64,000 nucleotides of DNA from Lacipirellulaceae bacterium (GTDB lineage: Bacteria; Planctomycetota; Planctomycetia; Pirellulales; Lacipirellulaceae): contig JAVJRG010000008.1 of the NCBI GenBank assembly GCA_040218535.1, positions 328,605-392,604 of the forward strand, in the 5' to 3' direction. This document shows, piece by piece, positions 1 to 9,144 of this stretch. How positions within the stretch are numbered: position 1 is the first letter of the stretch; each line of letters starts with the position of its first letter. The position numbers were made by a program, and so were the translations under genes. The notes beneath the pieces were generated by a model, which was not told the DNA's origin, made no database searches, and worked only from the letters and a program-made list of their open reading frames with translations.

Positions 1-214
1 GGCAGGGGCAACCGCGCAGCTGACGCTTAACCCGTTGAAAAGTATCCAGACCATGACGGCCTACATCGTGGAAGTGAGTTCTGGTGATATTCCAATGGGT
101 TCCATTGAATACTCAACCGTCTTCGCGGTCGGCTTGACGCTGTTTGCCTTTACGCTTTGCTTGAACGTTCTTGCCCAGTGGATTCTCTCACGCATGCGGG
201 AGAAGTACGAATGA
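1..214 (+). CDS. pstC: Phosphate ABC transporter permease PstC (3' end only)
   Basis: The reading frame is open from the window edge (codons begin at base 2) and stops at TGA 212-214, giving about 70 residues. The fragment contains ETC-like permease sequence 'TLNPLKSIQTMTAYIVEV' followed by a final hydrophobic helix (VFAVGLTLFAFTLCLNVLAQ) and a basic tail, as at the C-terminus of PstC inner-membrane permeases. PstC and PstA form the membrane channel of the high-affinity phosphate importer. Identification leans on the following pstA, pstB and phoU genes. The stop overlaps the next start as ATGA, which suggests translational coupling. The N-terminal part lies outside the window. Confidence 0.88.
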   Translation, partial: AGATAQLTLNPLKSIQTMTAYIVEVSSGDIPMGSIEYSTVFAVGLTLFAFTLCLNVLAQWILSRMREKYE

Positions 215-1116
215 GCAGCCAGTATTCTCAACCGCGTCAAAACTCTCTGGCGGAACATACCAGCGGTCGCCCCTACGCGAAGCTACTCTCGAAGGCTTTT
301 GCCCTGCTCTGCGCGGCATGCACGTTCGTGTGCGTTGCTACGTTGGTCATGCTGCTTTGGAAGATTATCGAGTATGGCTGGGGTCGTGTGAGTATGGATC
401 TCATCACCGAGTATCCCTCTTCCACCCCAGAGAAGGCGGGTATCAAGTCGGCCTTGGTCGGAAGTTTGTACCTGATTGGGCTCACGGCGTTGTTCTCGGT
501 GCCCATTGGTGTTGGTGCAGCGATTTTCTTGGAAGAATACTGCAAGCCGAGCCGCTGGCGCACGATGGTGCAGACCAATATTGCTAACTTGGCGGGCGTT
601 CCTTCGATTGTGTACGGAATCCTCGGCCTGGGACTCTTCGTCCGCTACATGAACCTCAACCGCAGCGTGTTGGCCGGGGCAATGACCCTGACGCTTGTGG
701 TTTTGCCGATCGTCATTCTGACTGCTCAGGAGGCGCTTCGGGCTGTCCCCGGATCGATCCGTCAGGCCTCCTATGCACTGGGTGCGACGCGATGGCAGAC
801 CGTCTGGGGGCAACTTCTTCCCGCCTCGCTGCCGAGCATCTTAACAGGCGTCATCCTGGCGCTGTCGCGGGCCTTGGGGGAAGCCGCTCCGCTTCTGGCA
901 ATCGGCGCTGCAACGTATACGACATTCCTGCCAGAGAGCATTTACGACGATTTTAGTGTCATGCCACTGCAGATTTATTACTGGGCCGGCCTGCCACAAG
1001 AGGAGTTCAAGCAAGCCGCCGCGGCCGCCATTGTGGTGCTGTTGACCGTCCTGATTTGTATGAATGCTCTCGCGGTTTTTCTTCGCTATCGCTTCAGTAA
1101 GCGAATTCAATGGTAG
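211..1116 (+). CDS. pstA: Phosphate ABC transporter permease PstA
   Basis: This is the second membrane subunit of the Pst phosphate importer, about 301 residues, the usual length for PstA. It has a cytoplasmic N-terminus, a first hydrophobic helix at about residues 30-50, and a BPD_transp_1 region with the EAA-type loop near 'YALGATRWQTVWGQLLPAS', the segment that docks on PstB. The start was set at ATG 211 because it overlaps the pstC stop (ATGA). An upstream in-frame ATG at 157 lies inside pstC and would add 18 residues out of keeping with the family. pstB follows after 39 bases. Expression is expected to be phosphate-controlled through PhoB, but the operon promoter is outside the window. 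Confidence 0.95.
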   Translation: MSSQYSQPRQNSLAEHTSGRPYAKLLSKAFALLCAACTFVCVATLVMLLWKIIEYGWGRVSMDLITEYPSSTPEKAGIKSALVGSLYLIGLTALFSVPIGVGAAIFLEEYCKPSRWRTMVQTNIANLAGVPSIVYGILGLGLFVRYMNLNRSVLAGAMTLTLVVLPIVILTAQEALRAVPGSIRQASYALGATRWQTVWGQLLPASLPSILTGVILALSRALGEAAPLLAIGAATYTTFLPESIYDDFSVMPLQIYYWAGLPQEEFKQAAAAAIVVLLTVLICMNALAVFLRYRFSKRIQW

Positions 1117-1155
1117 AATGAGTTCCCAGTTGACTAACCGAAAAGTTCCGCAGCC

Positions 1156-2007
1156 ATGACTGAAATGACTTCTGAAAGACCGACCAAGCCGCTGGCTGCC
1201 CCGATTGTCGAGACGAAAGGGGACGCGCCCTCAGCCGACGATCTGTTGAGCCGTCCCAAGAAAGTCTGTACGAAGAATGTTGACTTCTTTTACGGGCCTC
1301 ATCAGGCACTGCATGGTATCTCGCTTGATATGCCAGAGAACATGGTGACCGCATTGATTGGTCCCTCAGGATGTGGAAAAAGCACATTCCTGCGTTGCTT
1401 GAATCGCATGAACGACATGATCGAGAACACGATCGTACGCGGTGATATCCTGCTGGATGGGCAGGACATCTACAAATCGCGAACTGATGTGGTCGAACTT
1501 CGCAAACGGGTTGGGATGGTCTTTCAAAAGTCGAATCCCTTTCCCAAGTCAATCTACGACAATATCGCCTATGGGCCGCGGGTCGCTGGTGTTAAGAAAC
1601 GATCCGTGCTGGATGAGATCGTCGAGAAGTGTCTCCAGCAATCGGCTTTGTGGGACGAGGTGAAGGACCGGCTTACGGATTCGGCCTTGCAGCTATCCGG
1701 TGGGCAGCAGCAACGGCTCTGCATCGCGCGTGCTTTAGCCACGGACCCAGACGTCCTGCTGATGGACGAGCCCGCTTCGGCGCTCGATCCCAAGAGTACG
1801 GCACGCATCGAAGATTTGATCTTTGAATTGAAGGATACCTACACGATCGTCATCGTGACTCACAATATGCAGCAAGCAGCGCGAGTTTCGGATCAGACCG
1901 CGTTTTTCTACGAGGGGAATCTCATTGAGGTAGGTGCGACGACGGAACTCTTCACGCGACCTACTCAGCAACAAACTGAAGAGTACATCACCGGTCGGTT
2001 CGGCTAG
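1156..2007 (+). CDS. pstB: Phosphate ABC transporter ATP-binding protein PstB
   Basis: This is the ATPase that drives phosphate import through PstA and PstC. The 283-residue protein has Walker A (GPSGCGKS), Q-loop ([20 protein letters not shown], typical of PstB), ABC signature (LSGGQQQR), Walker B ([12 protein letters not shown]) and the switch His (VTHNM). It is about 25 residues longer at the N-terminus than the E. coli type, a Pro/Lys-rich lead before the conserved NVDFFYG. The C-terminal '[10 protein letters not shown]' is the family hallmark. It sits between pstA and phoU in the same orientation. Confidence 0.96.
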   Translation: MTEMTSERPTKPLAAPIVETKGDAPSADDLLSRPKKVCTKNVDFFYGPHQALHGISLDMPENMVTALIGPSGCGKSTFLRCLNRMNDMIENTIVRGDILLDGQDIYKSRTDVVELRKRVGMVFQKSNPFPKSIYDNIAYGPRVAGVKKRSVLDEIVEKCLQQSALWDEVKDRLTDSALQLSGGQQQRLCIARALATDPDVLLMDEPASALDPKSTARIEDLIFELKDTYTIVIVTHNMQQAARVSDQTAFFYEGNLIEVGATTELFTRPTQQQTEEYITGRFG

Positions 2008-2074
2008 TCGGATTTTTGGCTCCGAGCCTTGGAGCGAATGCGGCTGCCGCAACGGATAAGGAAAGAAGTGAGTT

Positions 2075-2740
2075 ATGTCGAAGCACCTACAACGCGACCT
2101 CAAGAATTTGGAACAGCGCCTGCTCGATCAATCCTCGATGGTTGAGCATATGGTCTATCAAGCGTGTCAATCACTCCGTGAAATGAGCACAGAACTCCTC
2201 GCAGAAGTGCTCCGCGACGAAGAAGTTGTGAACAATCACGAAGTGGAGATTGAGGAAGAATGCCTGAAAATCTTGGCCCTGCACCAACCGGTCGCGGTAG
2301 ATTTGAGAAGAGTGGCGACAGTCCTGAAAATCAACAACGATCTTGAGCGAATTGCCGATCTAGCGGTGAACATCGGTGAGCGAACTCGCAATCTCGTGAT
2401 GTTTCCAGATTTCAATGCGCCTGAAAACCTTGATGACATGGCCGAAGTAACCATCAGTATGGTGCGCGATGCATTGGATGCCTTTGTGCGCCTTGATGTT
2501 GAGGTGGCGCGGGATGTCTGTCTGCGCGACGACGTCGTGGACAATCTGAATCGCGAAGTCATCGACATGTTGCATGAGATGGTCCATCAGCACCCGAGTG
2601 TCGTTGAGCCCGCGATCTGCTTCTTTTCCGCGTCACGACATGTCGAGCGGATTGGTGACCACGCAACGAATATCGCTGAGGATGTCATTTACTTGGTTGA
2701 CGGCGAAATTACGCGTCACCGTCATGAAGCGTCTGTTTAG
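2075..2740 (+). CDS. phoU: Phosphate signalling complex protein PhoU
   Basis: PhoU links the state of the Pst transporter to the phosphate-sensing two-component system and limits uptake. The 221 residues form two related three-helix halves. The E/DxxxD metal-binding motifs are visible as 'NNDLERIADLAVNIGER' near residues 89-105 and 'SRHVERIGDHATNIAED' near 188-204. An upstream purine-rich stretch (aaggaaagaagtg) is a reasonable ribosome site. Length and gene position, after pstB and before a PhoB-like regulator, are standard. Confidence 0.95.
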   Translation: MSKHLQRDLKNLEQRLLDQSSMVEHMVYQACQSLREMSTELLAEVLRDEEVVNNHEVEIEEECLKILALHQPVAVDLRRVATVLKINNDLERIADLAVNIGERTRNLVMFPDFNAPENLDDMAEVTISMVRDALDAFVRLDVEVARDVCLRDDVVDNLNREVIDMLHEMVHQHPSVVEPAICFFSASRHVERIGDHATNIAEDVIYLVDGEITRHRHEASV

Positions 2741-2775
2741 TAGTTCTAGTTGGTGTCATCGTACACCGCAGAAAC

Positions 2776-3480
2776 ATGGCTAAAGCACGAGTTTTGATCG
2801 TTGAGGATGATGCCTCCTTGGGTGAGGTGTTGGAGTACAATCTCAACCAAGAGGGTTACGAGACGCAACTTGCCACAGACGGCCAGCAAGGCTTGAAAGA
2901 GATTCGCTTGCGTGTGCCCGACCTGGTGATCCTTGATCTCATGCTTCCCCTGATCGACGGCTTGGAAGTCTGTCGCCTGCTTCGCGCGGATCCCACGACA
3001 CAAGATGTGCTAGTGATGATGCTAACGGCACGGAGTGAAGAGTCAGACCAGTTGGTCGGATTCTCGATGGGGGCGGACGATTATGTGACGAAGCCTTTTA
3101 GCGTGAAGGTCTTGCTGCAGCGGATCAATGCCCTGCTCCGCCGTAAGGATAAGGGGACCACAGATCGTGAGATTCTCGTTAGCCAAGGCATCATGATTGA
3201 TCGGCGTCGGCATCGCGCGACCGTCGGAGATCTAGCTCTTGATCTCACGCCGAGCGAGTTCGGGTTACTTGCCGCCCTTGTCCGCCAACCCGGTCGAGCA
3301 TTTAGTCGTGCCGAGCTAATCGATGTCGCTTTAGGCGATGATGCGATTGTGCTGGAACGCACCATCGACGTCCATGTTCGAGCTCTGCGTAAAAAACTCG
3401 CCGGGCACGCAGATCTCATCCAGACGGTGCGTGGCGTCGGCTACCGTTTCCGCGACCCTTCGGATGTTGCTCTCGTCTGA
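2776..3480 (+). CDS. PhoB-type response regulator (receiver plus winged helix)
   Basis: This is an OmpR/PhoB-family transcription factor of 234 residues. The receiver domain (about 1-120) has the acidic pocket (VEDDA), phospho-acceptor Asp54 (VILDLMLP), the Thr switch (MMLTAR) and the Lys of TKPF. The C-terminal winged-helix domain (about 135-225) has the 'LTPSEFGLLAAL' and 'VRGVGYRF' signatures. Position after phoU suggests it is the phosphate regulator, so phoB is likely, but no PhoR kinase gene follows. The next gene is convergent and its 3' end overlaps this one by 40 bases. Confidence 0.9.
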   Translation: MAKARVLIVEDDASLGEVLEYNLNQEGYETQLATDGQQGLKEIRLRVPDLVILDLMLPLIDGLEVCRLLRADPTTQDVLVMMLTARSEESDQLVGFSMGADDYVTKPFSVKVLLQRINALLRRKDKGTTDREILVSQGIMIDRRRHRATVGDLALDLTPSEFGLLAALVRQPGRAFSRAELIDVALGDDAIVLERTIDVHVRALRKKLAGHADLIQTVRGVGYRFRDPSDVALV

Positions 3481-4373
3481 GCGACTCTCTTCACAGGAAG
3501 TGCCTCGATGACTTCATGGGTGACCAAGCTGTTGGTAGGCTCAGGTAGATCGTCTTCGATCCCTGCTTGCTCCTGACAGGGTTGTCGGCCGCAGAAGTGC
3601 CTGAGTTGGCTACATTGGAAGCCGTATTTCATGCTTGGGCAACGAATTGTGTCGTAGTACCAGTACATCACGTGGACGTGGTTCGAACGGCTCAGGTCGG
3701 GAAGCCCTCGCATCGGTGTTGGGCCTTTTACACAGTAGTTTCTCACGCCGCGGTATTTGGCGGGGGCACCGTAGCCACTAATCTCGGGTGCCCAGTAGTT
3801 CTCAACACAGCGAGCGTGACGTGTTGCACCTAGCTTGCAGAAGATCTCCTCATGGAAGTCCTCCGGCGGGTCCAGCAGGGTCAACTGAGCCATCGGCCCT
3901 TGATCGCACAGACAGGCCGCCGCCTGTGCAGCGGCGATGGTTCCTAAGCTGTGGGCGATAATCTGCGTCTGCCCAGGTACGACTCCACGGGCGCGGAGTG
4001 CGGACGCCATCATCCGGCCCTGGCACCGCCCAATGCGTTGCGGCTCGTCATTGAAGGGGCTCACGCTTACGCCGTTCCAGTCCCAGGAAAGCAGGTTGTA
4101 GCTATCCCCGCAACGACAGCGTAGTTGCCGTGCGGACGACTGTGCGAAAATACAGCGGATGAACCTAGGCGCCGGGTTCCAGCCGTGAGTGATGACGATC
4201 GTGGGCTTTGACGGATCAATCGGATCGCAAGGGTGTGCACCGCACGAGTAGTTGAGCAACACCCCCATCCGACCATTTCCACCCTTCTGCATAATGGCCG
4301 TGTCGAGCTTGCAGCCGCTTGCGAACAAGCAAGCTACCAACACGAAAAAAGTGAGGATGGGCGAGGCTTTCAT
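3441..4373 (-). CDS. Secreted lipoprotein with alpha/beta-hydrolase fold
   Basis: This 310-residue protein begins with a lipoprotein signal (MKASPILTFFVLVACLFASG then Cys21), so it is probably membrane-anchored outside the cytoplasm. It has an oxyanion-type strand 'TIVITHGWNP' near residue 59 and a nucleophile elbow 'AHSLGT' (A-H-S-L-G in place of GxSxG) near residue 142, both as in lipases and related hydrolases. Many Cys residues suggest disulfides. A catalytic Asp may lie in 'LTLLDPP', and 'SNHVHVMYWY' is a good site for the catalytic His. The substrate cannot be named. The gene is convergent with the response regulator and overlaps it by 40 bases. Confidence 0.7.
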   Translation of the reverse strand: MKASPILTFFVLVACLFASGCKLDTAIMQKGGNGRMGVLLNYSCGAHPCDPIDPSKPTIVITHGWNPAPRFIRCIFAQSSARQLRCRCGDSYNLLSWDWNGVSVSPFNDEPQRIGRCQGRMMASALRARGVVPGQTQIIAHSLGTIAAAQAAACLCDQGPMAQLTLLDPPEDFHEEIFCKLGATRHARCVENYWAPEISGYGAPAKYRGVRNYCVKGPTPMRGLPDLSRSNHVHVMYWYYDTIRCPSMKYGFQCSQLRHFCGRQPCQEQAGIEDDLPEPTNSLVTHEVIEALPVKRVAQTRATSEGSRKR

Positions 4374-4577
4374 GATTGTCGCCTAGCGAAAGTTTGAGGA
4401 TTGGAGCATCGCTGCCGGGCCGGTTATAACTGTCACAGAAACCTTCGGGGCGAAGTTGGGGCCTGGTCGGTTTTGCGTCTACTCGTGTATCGGTTAGCGA
4501 TGCGAAGGACTGGAGTGATTAGCACAGTCGTTACGCGGTTGGGCGTACCCTACGACACTAATCTGGAGTTGATTCGC

Positions 4578-5273
4578 ATGGCCAAGCAAAAGTTCCCAGG
4601 CTTCCCGCTGGAGATGCTGCATTTCTTCGATCGTTTGGGGAAAAACAACAACCGGGAATGGTTTGCCAAGAACAAGCCGAAATACGAGGAGCACGTACTG
4701 GGGCCGGCCTTGTCGTTCGTCGAGGCGATGCAGGCGCCGCTGAAGAAACTCTCACCGCACTTTCTGGCGATACCGAAGCGACAAGGTGGTTCGGTGATGC
4801 GGATCTACCGTGACGTTCGCTTCAGTAAAGATAAGCGACCATACAAAACCAATTTGGGAATCCACTTTCGTCATGAGAAGGGCAAAGACGTTCACGCCCC
4901 GGGATTCTATTTTCACGTCGACAACGATGAGGCATTTCTCGGAGCTGGGATTTGGCATCCCGACGGCCCGACGCTTCGCAGAATCCGCAAAGCGATCGAC
5001 AAACGCTCTGCGGATTGGAAAAAAGCGAAAGGCGGAGCCGCCTTCAAAAAGCGTTTTGAACTCGGCGGTGACTCGCTAGTCCGCCCACCGAAAGGTTACG
5101 ACGCGGAGCATCCTTTGATCGAAGACTTGAAAAGGAAAGATCACATCGCGATGACAAAGCTCGATTACGATATCTTGCTTTCACCAGAAATAGTGAAAGA
5201 GACGACCGCAGCGTTTCGCGCTGCAAAGAACTACGTCGCGTTTCTCTGCGAGGCAATCGGCGTGAAGTTCTAA
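4578..5273 (+). CDS. DUF2461 (TIGR02453) family protein
   Basis: The protein is 231 residues from ATG 4578. The pattern 'MLHFFDRLGKNNNREWFAKNK' followed by 'RIYRDVRFSKDKRPYKTN' and a central 'GFYFHVDNDEAFLGAGIW' is the recognisable DUF2461 signature. Function of the family is unknown. The frame is open back to 4401, but the added 59 residues do not look like the family and include no conserved sequence, so the internal ATG was chosen. The gene is convergent with the cyclophilin at 5293, leaving only 19 bases between stops. Confidence 0.85.
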   Translation: MAKQKFPGFPLEMLHFFDRLGKNNNREWFAKNKPKYEEHVLGPALSFVEAMQAPLKKLSPHFLAIPKRQGGSVMRIYRDVRFSKDKRPYKTNLGIHFRHEKGKDVHAPGFYFHVDNDEAFLGAGIWHPDGPTLRRIRKAIDKRSADWKKAKGGAAFKKRFELGGDSLVRPPKGYDAEHPLIEDLKRKDHIAMTKLDYDILLSPEIVKETTAAFRAAKNYVAFLCEAIGVKF

Positions 5274-5292
5274 CCGCTGGGCCGCTCGCGGC

Positions 5293-6234
5293 TTAGCCGA
5301 TTGCGTTTTTTCGGCGACGCGACAATCCTAGTGCGGCTAAGCCGCAAGCGGCAAGCGCTAGAGCGCCGGGCTCAGGGACGCTGTTGGCCGCGGGAAGGCT
5401 GGCAGCAGTGGCGGCACGTTGCCAGCCGAGGATGTCATCGCCGTCGACATCACCATCCATGTCGAGATCGCCATCATCCCAAAAGGCTCCGGTAGCGAGT
5501 CCAAAGTTATCTTCGATAATGGCCAAGTCAGCTTCGTTGACTTGGCCGTTGAAGTTGACGTCTCCGAACTTGGGATTGATGACCGAAGCCCGAGTAATCT
5601 TCACAAAGTTCTCGTCCTGGACAAAGTTGCCTGGAGTGTAGTCTTGTAAAGGTAGACTCGTCCAAGCGGGGTGTAAGCTCGAGCCATTGAATGTTGGCAG
5701 AGCATTGATCGAATCGGCCACATTCATACCGCCAAAGAGTACCGCTCCGAACGCAGAGAACCCCCCATCGGGCCTGGTTGGGTCATCCAAACTTGAGTTG
5801 TCGTTCAGGTTGATAAACCATTGGCTGGTTACGGTGTCAGGGCCGCTCTTAGCAAAAGCAATTGTGCCGCGAGTATTCGAAGGGCCAGCAACTCCGCCGC
5901 CAGGCTCATCATCAATCGCGGCGTCGAGTGTGATAGTTCCGGCACCAGTCGTTTCGCTATAGGTAAACCCGCCACCTTGGATGACGAAAGGTTGCCCGCC
6001 GGAGAAAGCATTACGATGAACAATCGTGTCGTCGTAGCGAGCGGAATTCACATAGCTGAGGAAGTTGTCCACGCTGCGGGGCATTTCCTCGTCGAAGAGT
6101 TGGAACACGATGGTGCCTTCGGTCGTGATGAAGCGAACGAAGGTGCCAGCCTCTGCCTTCGAGCCGAGCGAAGCGCCGAAGCAGGCGATCATGACCAGGC
6201 AACTCTTTAGGATGTACCGTCTACTTGTCTGCAT
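5293..6234 (-). CDS. Secreted cyclophilin-type peptidyl-prolyl isomerase with PEP-CTERM tail
   Basis: The 313-residue protein has a signal peptide (about 1-29), a cyclophilin domain (about 30-200) with 'VRFITTEGTIVFQLFDEE', 'NFLSYVNSARYDDTIVHR' and 'QWFINLNDN', and then a short dockerin-like, Asp-rich segment (GDVNFNGQVNEADL and DGDLDMDGDVDGDDILGWQR, about 225-275). It ends in a PEP-CTERM sorting tail, 'VPEPGALALAACGLAALGL' followed by SRRRK. PEP-CTERM proteins are cut and sorted by exosortase systems. The canonical catalytic Arg region is altered compared with cytoplasmic cyclophilins (IVHRNAFSGGQPFVIQGGG), so isomerase activity is likely but not certain. A paralogue lies just upstream at 6536-7450. 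Confidence 0.88.
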   Translation of the reverse strand: MQTSRRYILKSCLVMIACFGASLGSKAEAGTFVRFITTEGTIVFQLFDEEMPRSVDNFLSYVNSARYDDTIVHRNAFSGGQPFVIQGGGFTYSETTGAGTITLDAAIDDEPGGGVAGPSNTRGTIAFAKSGPDTVTSQWFINLNDNSSLDDPTRPDGGFSAFGAVLFGGMNVADSINALPTFNGSSLHPAWTSLPLQDYTPGNFVQDENFVKITRASVINPKFGDVNFNGQVNEADLAIIEDNFGLATGAFWDDGDLDMDGDVDGDDILGWQRAATAASLPAANSVPEPGALALAACGLAALGLSRRRKNAIG

Positions 6235-6535
6235 TGTGGGACCGTAAGCTGTGTCGAGAGCATTTGGTTACTATCCATGAAGTCCAAAGCTCGTAAGAAA
6301 TTTTCCGTGTAGAGGCCTCTTCCCAACTGAGGCCGTCAATTCCCGCGACTGCCACGCCCTTTTTGCGGGTTACGTTCCGTGCGGAAAGTCTCTAATTCAA
6401 GGTAATTCGCTAAAGAAAGGCTGTCCACAATCGTGTGATTAGGTTCGCCCTAAGCTTTAATATACGCGAAGGATTAAACTCAGTTTTCATACAGCCCTTA
6501 TAACCCTCAGCAAAGATGAGTGGCTAGGTAGACAG
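6235..6535. other. Intergenic region between the two cyclophilin genes
   Basis: This 301-base stretch must hold the promoter of the 5293-6234 gene and the 3' untranslated region of its paralogue, both transcribed leftwards. It is A/T-richer than the surroundings. I see no strong hairpin followed by a T run and no other open frame of interest. Confidence 0.5.
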
Positions 6536-7450
6536 TTAATGTCGGCGCCGTCTGACAGCCAGCGGCAAGCCGATTGTCAGTGCAGCAAGGAGCAGGGTCG
6601 TCGGCTCGGGAACTGCCGTTGCCGCATGGAGGGCTCCACTCGTGACAAGTTGCTGTTGCCAAATCAGAAAGTCACTCCCATCAACAACGCCACTGCCATT
6701 TCCATCCGCTTCGACGTCGAGTGCGGAACCGAAGTCGGTTTCCCAAACGACGAGATCAGCATTGCTGACAACGCCATTGAAAGTGTAGTCGGCATCGGGG
6801 TTGGTAAGTATCGAAATGTCGTTGAAGAGGGCTAGGTTTTCGCGGAAAATTGTGCCGCCTTGAAAGTCGATGACCGGCAAGGTCGTAAAGGCACCCCCAG
6901 CATTGACCCGAGGTAGATTAGCTATCGCATCAGCGACCGCCATACCGTTCCCGACAACTCTGCCGAAAACAGTGAAGCCGCCGTTTTGATTGTCGAGGTT
7001 TGATGCGTTGTCTGCGAGATTAAAGAAAAAACCGCTGGTAGCACTATTGATGGTAGTGGGATTGGGCGGCTGTCCCTCAGGTGGTCCTACTTTGGCATAG
7101 GCAATCGTGCCGCGAATATTCGTAATTCCAAATTCGTTGAGAATCGGGGGATCAGTCGGAACATTCTGGACGCCCACGCCTTCGGGAAAATTGAATCCGC
7201 CCGCTTGAATGATGAACCCAGGAACACTCCGATGGACGAAGTTATCTTCGTAATCACCATCGTTGATGTAGTTGATGATGTTTTGGGTCGAGATCGGTGT
7301 GGCGGCATCAAATAGCCGAACATCGATCGCCCCTAAAACTGAGTCGAACCGCACAACGGTTGCCCGCGCCTGGCAAGCAGCGAAAGTTGCCAGGATTGAG
7401 AACGTCATCAAGAAAGATGCAAGGATTCGGGCGCGTACCGCTAAACTCAT
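6536..7450 (-). CDS. Secreted cyclophilin-type peptidyl-prolyl isomerase with PEP-CTERM tail (paralogue)
   Basis: At 304 residues this has the same layout as its neighbour: signal peptide (about 1-30), cyclophilin domain (about 31-205; 'VVRFDSVLGAIDVRLFDA', 'DNFVHRSVPGFIIQAGGFN', 'GFFFNLADN', 'FTVFGRVVGNGMAVADAIA'), Asp-rich dockerin-like linker (YTFNGVVSNADLVVWE, GSGVVDGSDFLIWQ) and a PEP-CTERM tail 'VPEPTTLLLAALTIGLPLAV' then RRRRH. The 'VHRSVPGFIIQ' stretch is closer to classical cyclophilins (FHRVIPGFMIQ) than in the sister gene. The pair is probably a tandem duplication that has diverged strongly. Confidence 0.88.
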   Translation of the reverse strand: MSLAVRARILASFLMTFSILATFAACQARATVVRFDSVLGAIDVRLFDAATPISTQNIINYINDGDYEDNFVHRSVPGFIIQAGGFNFPEGVGVQNVPTDPPILNEFGITNIRGTIAYAKVGPPEGQPPNPTTINSATSGFFFNLADNASNLDNQNGGFTVFGRVVGNGMAVADAIANLPRVNAGGAFTTLPVIDFQGGTIFRENLALFNDISILTNPDADYTFNGVVSNADLVVWETDFGSALDVEADGNGSGVVDGSDFLIWQQQLVTSGALHAATAVPEPTTLLLAALTIGLPLAVRRRRH

Positions 7451-7719
7451 AGGTCGTATCTACTTACTGTTCGAAGTCTGTTCCGCTGGCGAGTCTCAAC
7501 AGGTGAGACCCTCGAATCCTCGACATTGCTTACCAGAGAAGCAAGAGCGTGCATGTCGAGAGTATCTATCTGATAGCCTACTTGTCCGAGGCGGAACTGT
7601 CCACAAATGGGACGGCCCCCTGCCCAAACTAAGGAGGGTTCTGTTAAAATCCGCATTCGGCATTGCTACACAACGAACAACCCTCCGTCAGCATCTTCAG
7701 GATGTTGCCCAATCTCAAC

Positions 7720-9030
7720 ATGACCGCATTTCCAGAAATCGAAAAGATCCCCTTTGAAGGCCCGGAAAGCCGCAACCCTTTGGCGTTTCGCTACTACGAT
7801 GCAGACGAGTTGGTTGAAGGCAAAACGATGCGTGACCGTTTGCGGTTTAGCGTCGTCTACTGGCACACGTTCCGTGGGCAAGGCTCCGACCCGTTTGGTC
7901 CTGGGACAGCCGTGCGACCTTGGGAGGACGGGAGCGACTCGGTTGAGAACGCCCAGAATCGGGTGCGCGTCGCCTTCGAGTTTATTGAGAAGTTGGGCGC
8001 GCCGTTCTATGCGTTTCATGATCGTGATGTGGCACCCGAGGGAGCAACTCTCGCGGAGTCGAATGCCAACCTGGACGCGGTCGTCAAGGTCTTGAAGGAG
8101 GAGCAGGAGCGCACCGGCATCGAACTGCTCTGGGGCACGGCCAATCTGTTTAGCAACCCCCGCTTCATGCACGGTGCCGCTACGAGCCCCAACAGCGAGG
8201 CGTTCGCCTTTGCCGCGGCTCAGGTCAAACATGCGTTGGAAGCAACGCATGAGCTGGGTGGGCATGGGTACGTGTTCTGGGGTGGGCGTGAAGGTTATCA
8301 GAACCTCTGGAACACGGACATGAGCCGTGAGTTGGACCACCTGGCGAAGTTCCTGCACATGGCGGTCGAGCACGCGAAGAAGATTGGTTTCAAGGGCCAG
8401 TTTTACATCGAACCCAAGCCGAAAGAGCCGACGAAGCACCAGTACGATTCCGACGCGGCTGCCTGTCTCAACTTCTTGCGACAGTACGATCTGCTCGACC
8501 ATTTGAAGCTCAATTTGGAGACCAATCATGCGACACTCGCGGGGCATACCATGCACCACGAGTTGGAAACCGCCGGAGCAGCCGGAGCGTTGGGATCGAT
8601 CGATGCCAACACCGGCGACTTGCTGCTGGGTTGGGATACGGATCAGTTCCCAACGGACATCTACCTCACCTCGCAGTGCATGTACGCAATTCTCAAGTAC
8701 GGCGGGCTGACTACTGGCGGCGTGAACTTCGACGCCAAAGTCCGTCGCGAGAGCTTCGAACCAATCGACTTGTTCTATGCTCACATCGGTGGAATGGATG
8801 CATTCGCCCGTGGTTTGAAAATTGCCGCTGCGATGCGTGCTGATGGCAAGCTGGAAGGACTTCTCAAAGAACGGTACTCCAGTTGGGATAGCGGCACAGG
8901 AGCAGAGATCGAAGCCGGCAATCACAGCTTGGAATCGCTCTCGAAGATCATGCTCGAAAAAGGCGAGATCAGCGGCAACGCTAGCGGTCGCCAAGAGATG
9001 ATCGAGAATCTGATCAATACTTATCTCTAA
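7720..9030 (+). CDS. xylA: Xylose isomerase
   Basis: This enzyme interconverts D-xylose and D-xylulose (and glucose/fructose) in the cytoplasm using two divalent metals. From ATG 7720 the product is 436 residues, the family norm. Visible active-site signatures are '[13 protein letters not shown]' (catalytic His and Asp), '[17 protein letters not shown]', the metal-binding '[14 protein letters not shown]', '[14 protein letters not shown]' and '[12 protein letters not shown]'. The frame extends upstream to 7663, but residues before [10 protein letters not shown] are not family-like. It appears to stand alone, with no xylulokinase next to it. Confidence 0.97.
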   Translation: MTAFPEIEKIPFEGPESRNPLAFRYYDADELVEGKTMRDRLRFSVVYWHTFRGQGSDPFGPGTAVRPWEDGSDSVENAQNRVRVAFEFIEKLGAPFYAFHDRDVAPEGATLAESNANLDAVVKVLKEEQERTGIELLWGTANLFSNPRFMHGAATSPNSEAFAFAAAQVKHALEATHELGGHGYVFWGGREGYQNLWNTDMSRELDHLAKFLHMAVEHAKKIGFKGQFYIEPKPKEPTKHQYDSDAAACLNFLRQYDLLDHLKLNLETNHATLAGHTMHHELETAGAAGALGSIDANTGDLLLGWDTDQFPTDIYLTSQCMYAILKYGGLTTGGVNFDAKVRRESFEPIDLFYAHIGGMDAFARGLKIAAAMRADGKLEGLLKERYSSWDSGTGAEIEAGNHSLESLSKIMLEKGEISGNASGRQEMIENLINTYL

Positions 9031-9097
9031 CGAGTTGCTTGCGTGCTTGTCAGCGGAGGGAAGTCTCTTGGCTTGAGTTGCTAAATAGTGATTCGGG

Positions 9098-9130
9098 CTC
9101 TCAGCTTTCAGCCATCAGCTCTCAGCTTTT
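9098..9130. repeat. Short direct repeat upstream of glycosyltransferase gene
   Basis: The 11-mer CTCTCAGCTTT occurs at 9098-9108 and again at 9119-9129, with a partial copy (ATCAGCT) between them, giving an approximate 10-11 base periodicity. It lies just before the start of the 9145 gene. It looks like a small dispersed intergenic repeat unit and not a regulatory site I can name. Confidence 0.45.
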
Positions 9131-9144
9131 TTGAACCAGGATTT

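Noticed and set aside
4401..4577. Upstream extension of the DUF2461 protein.
   Set aside because: The added 59 residues have no family similarity and the internal ATG starts at the conserved domain.
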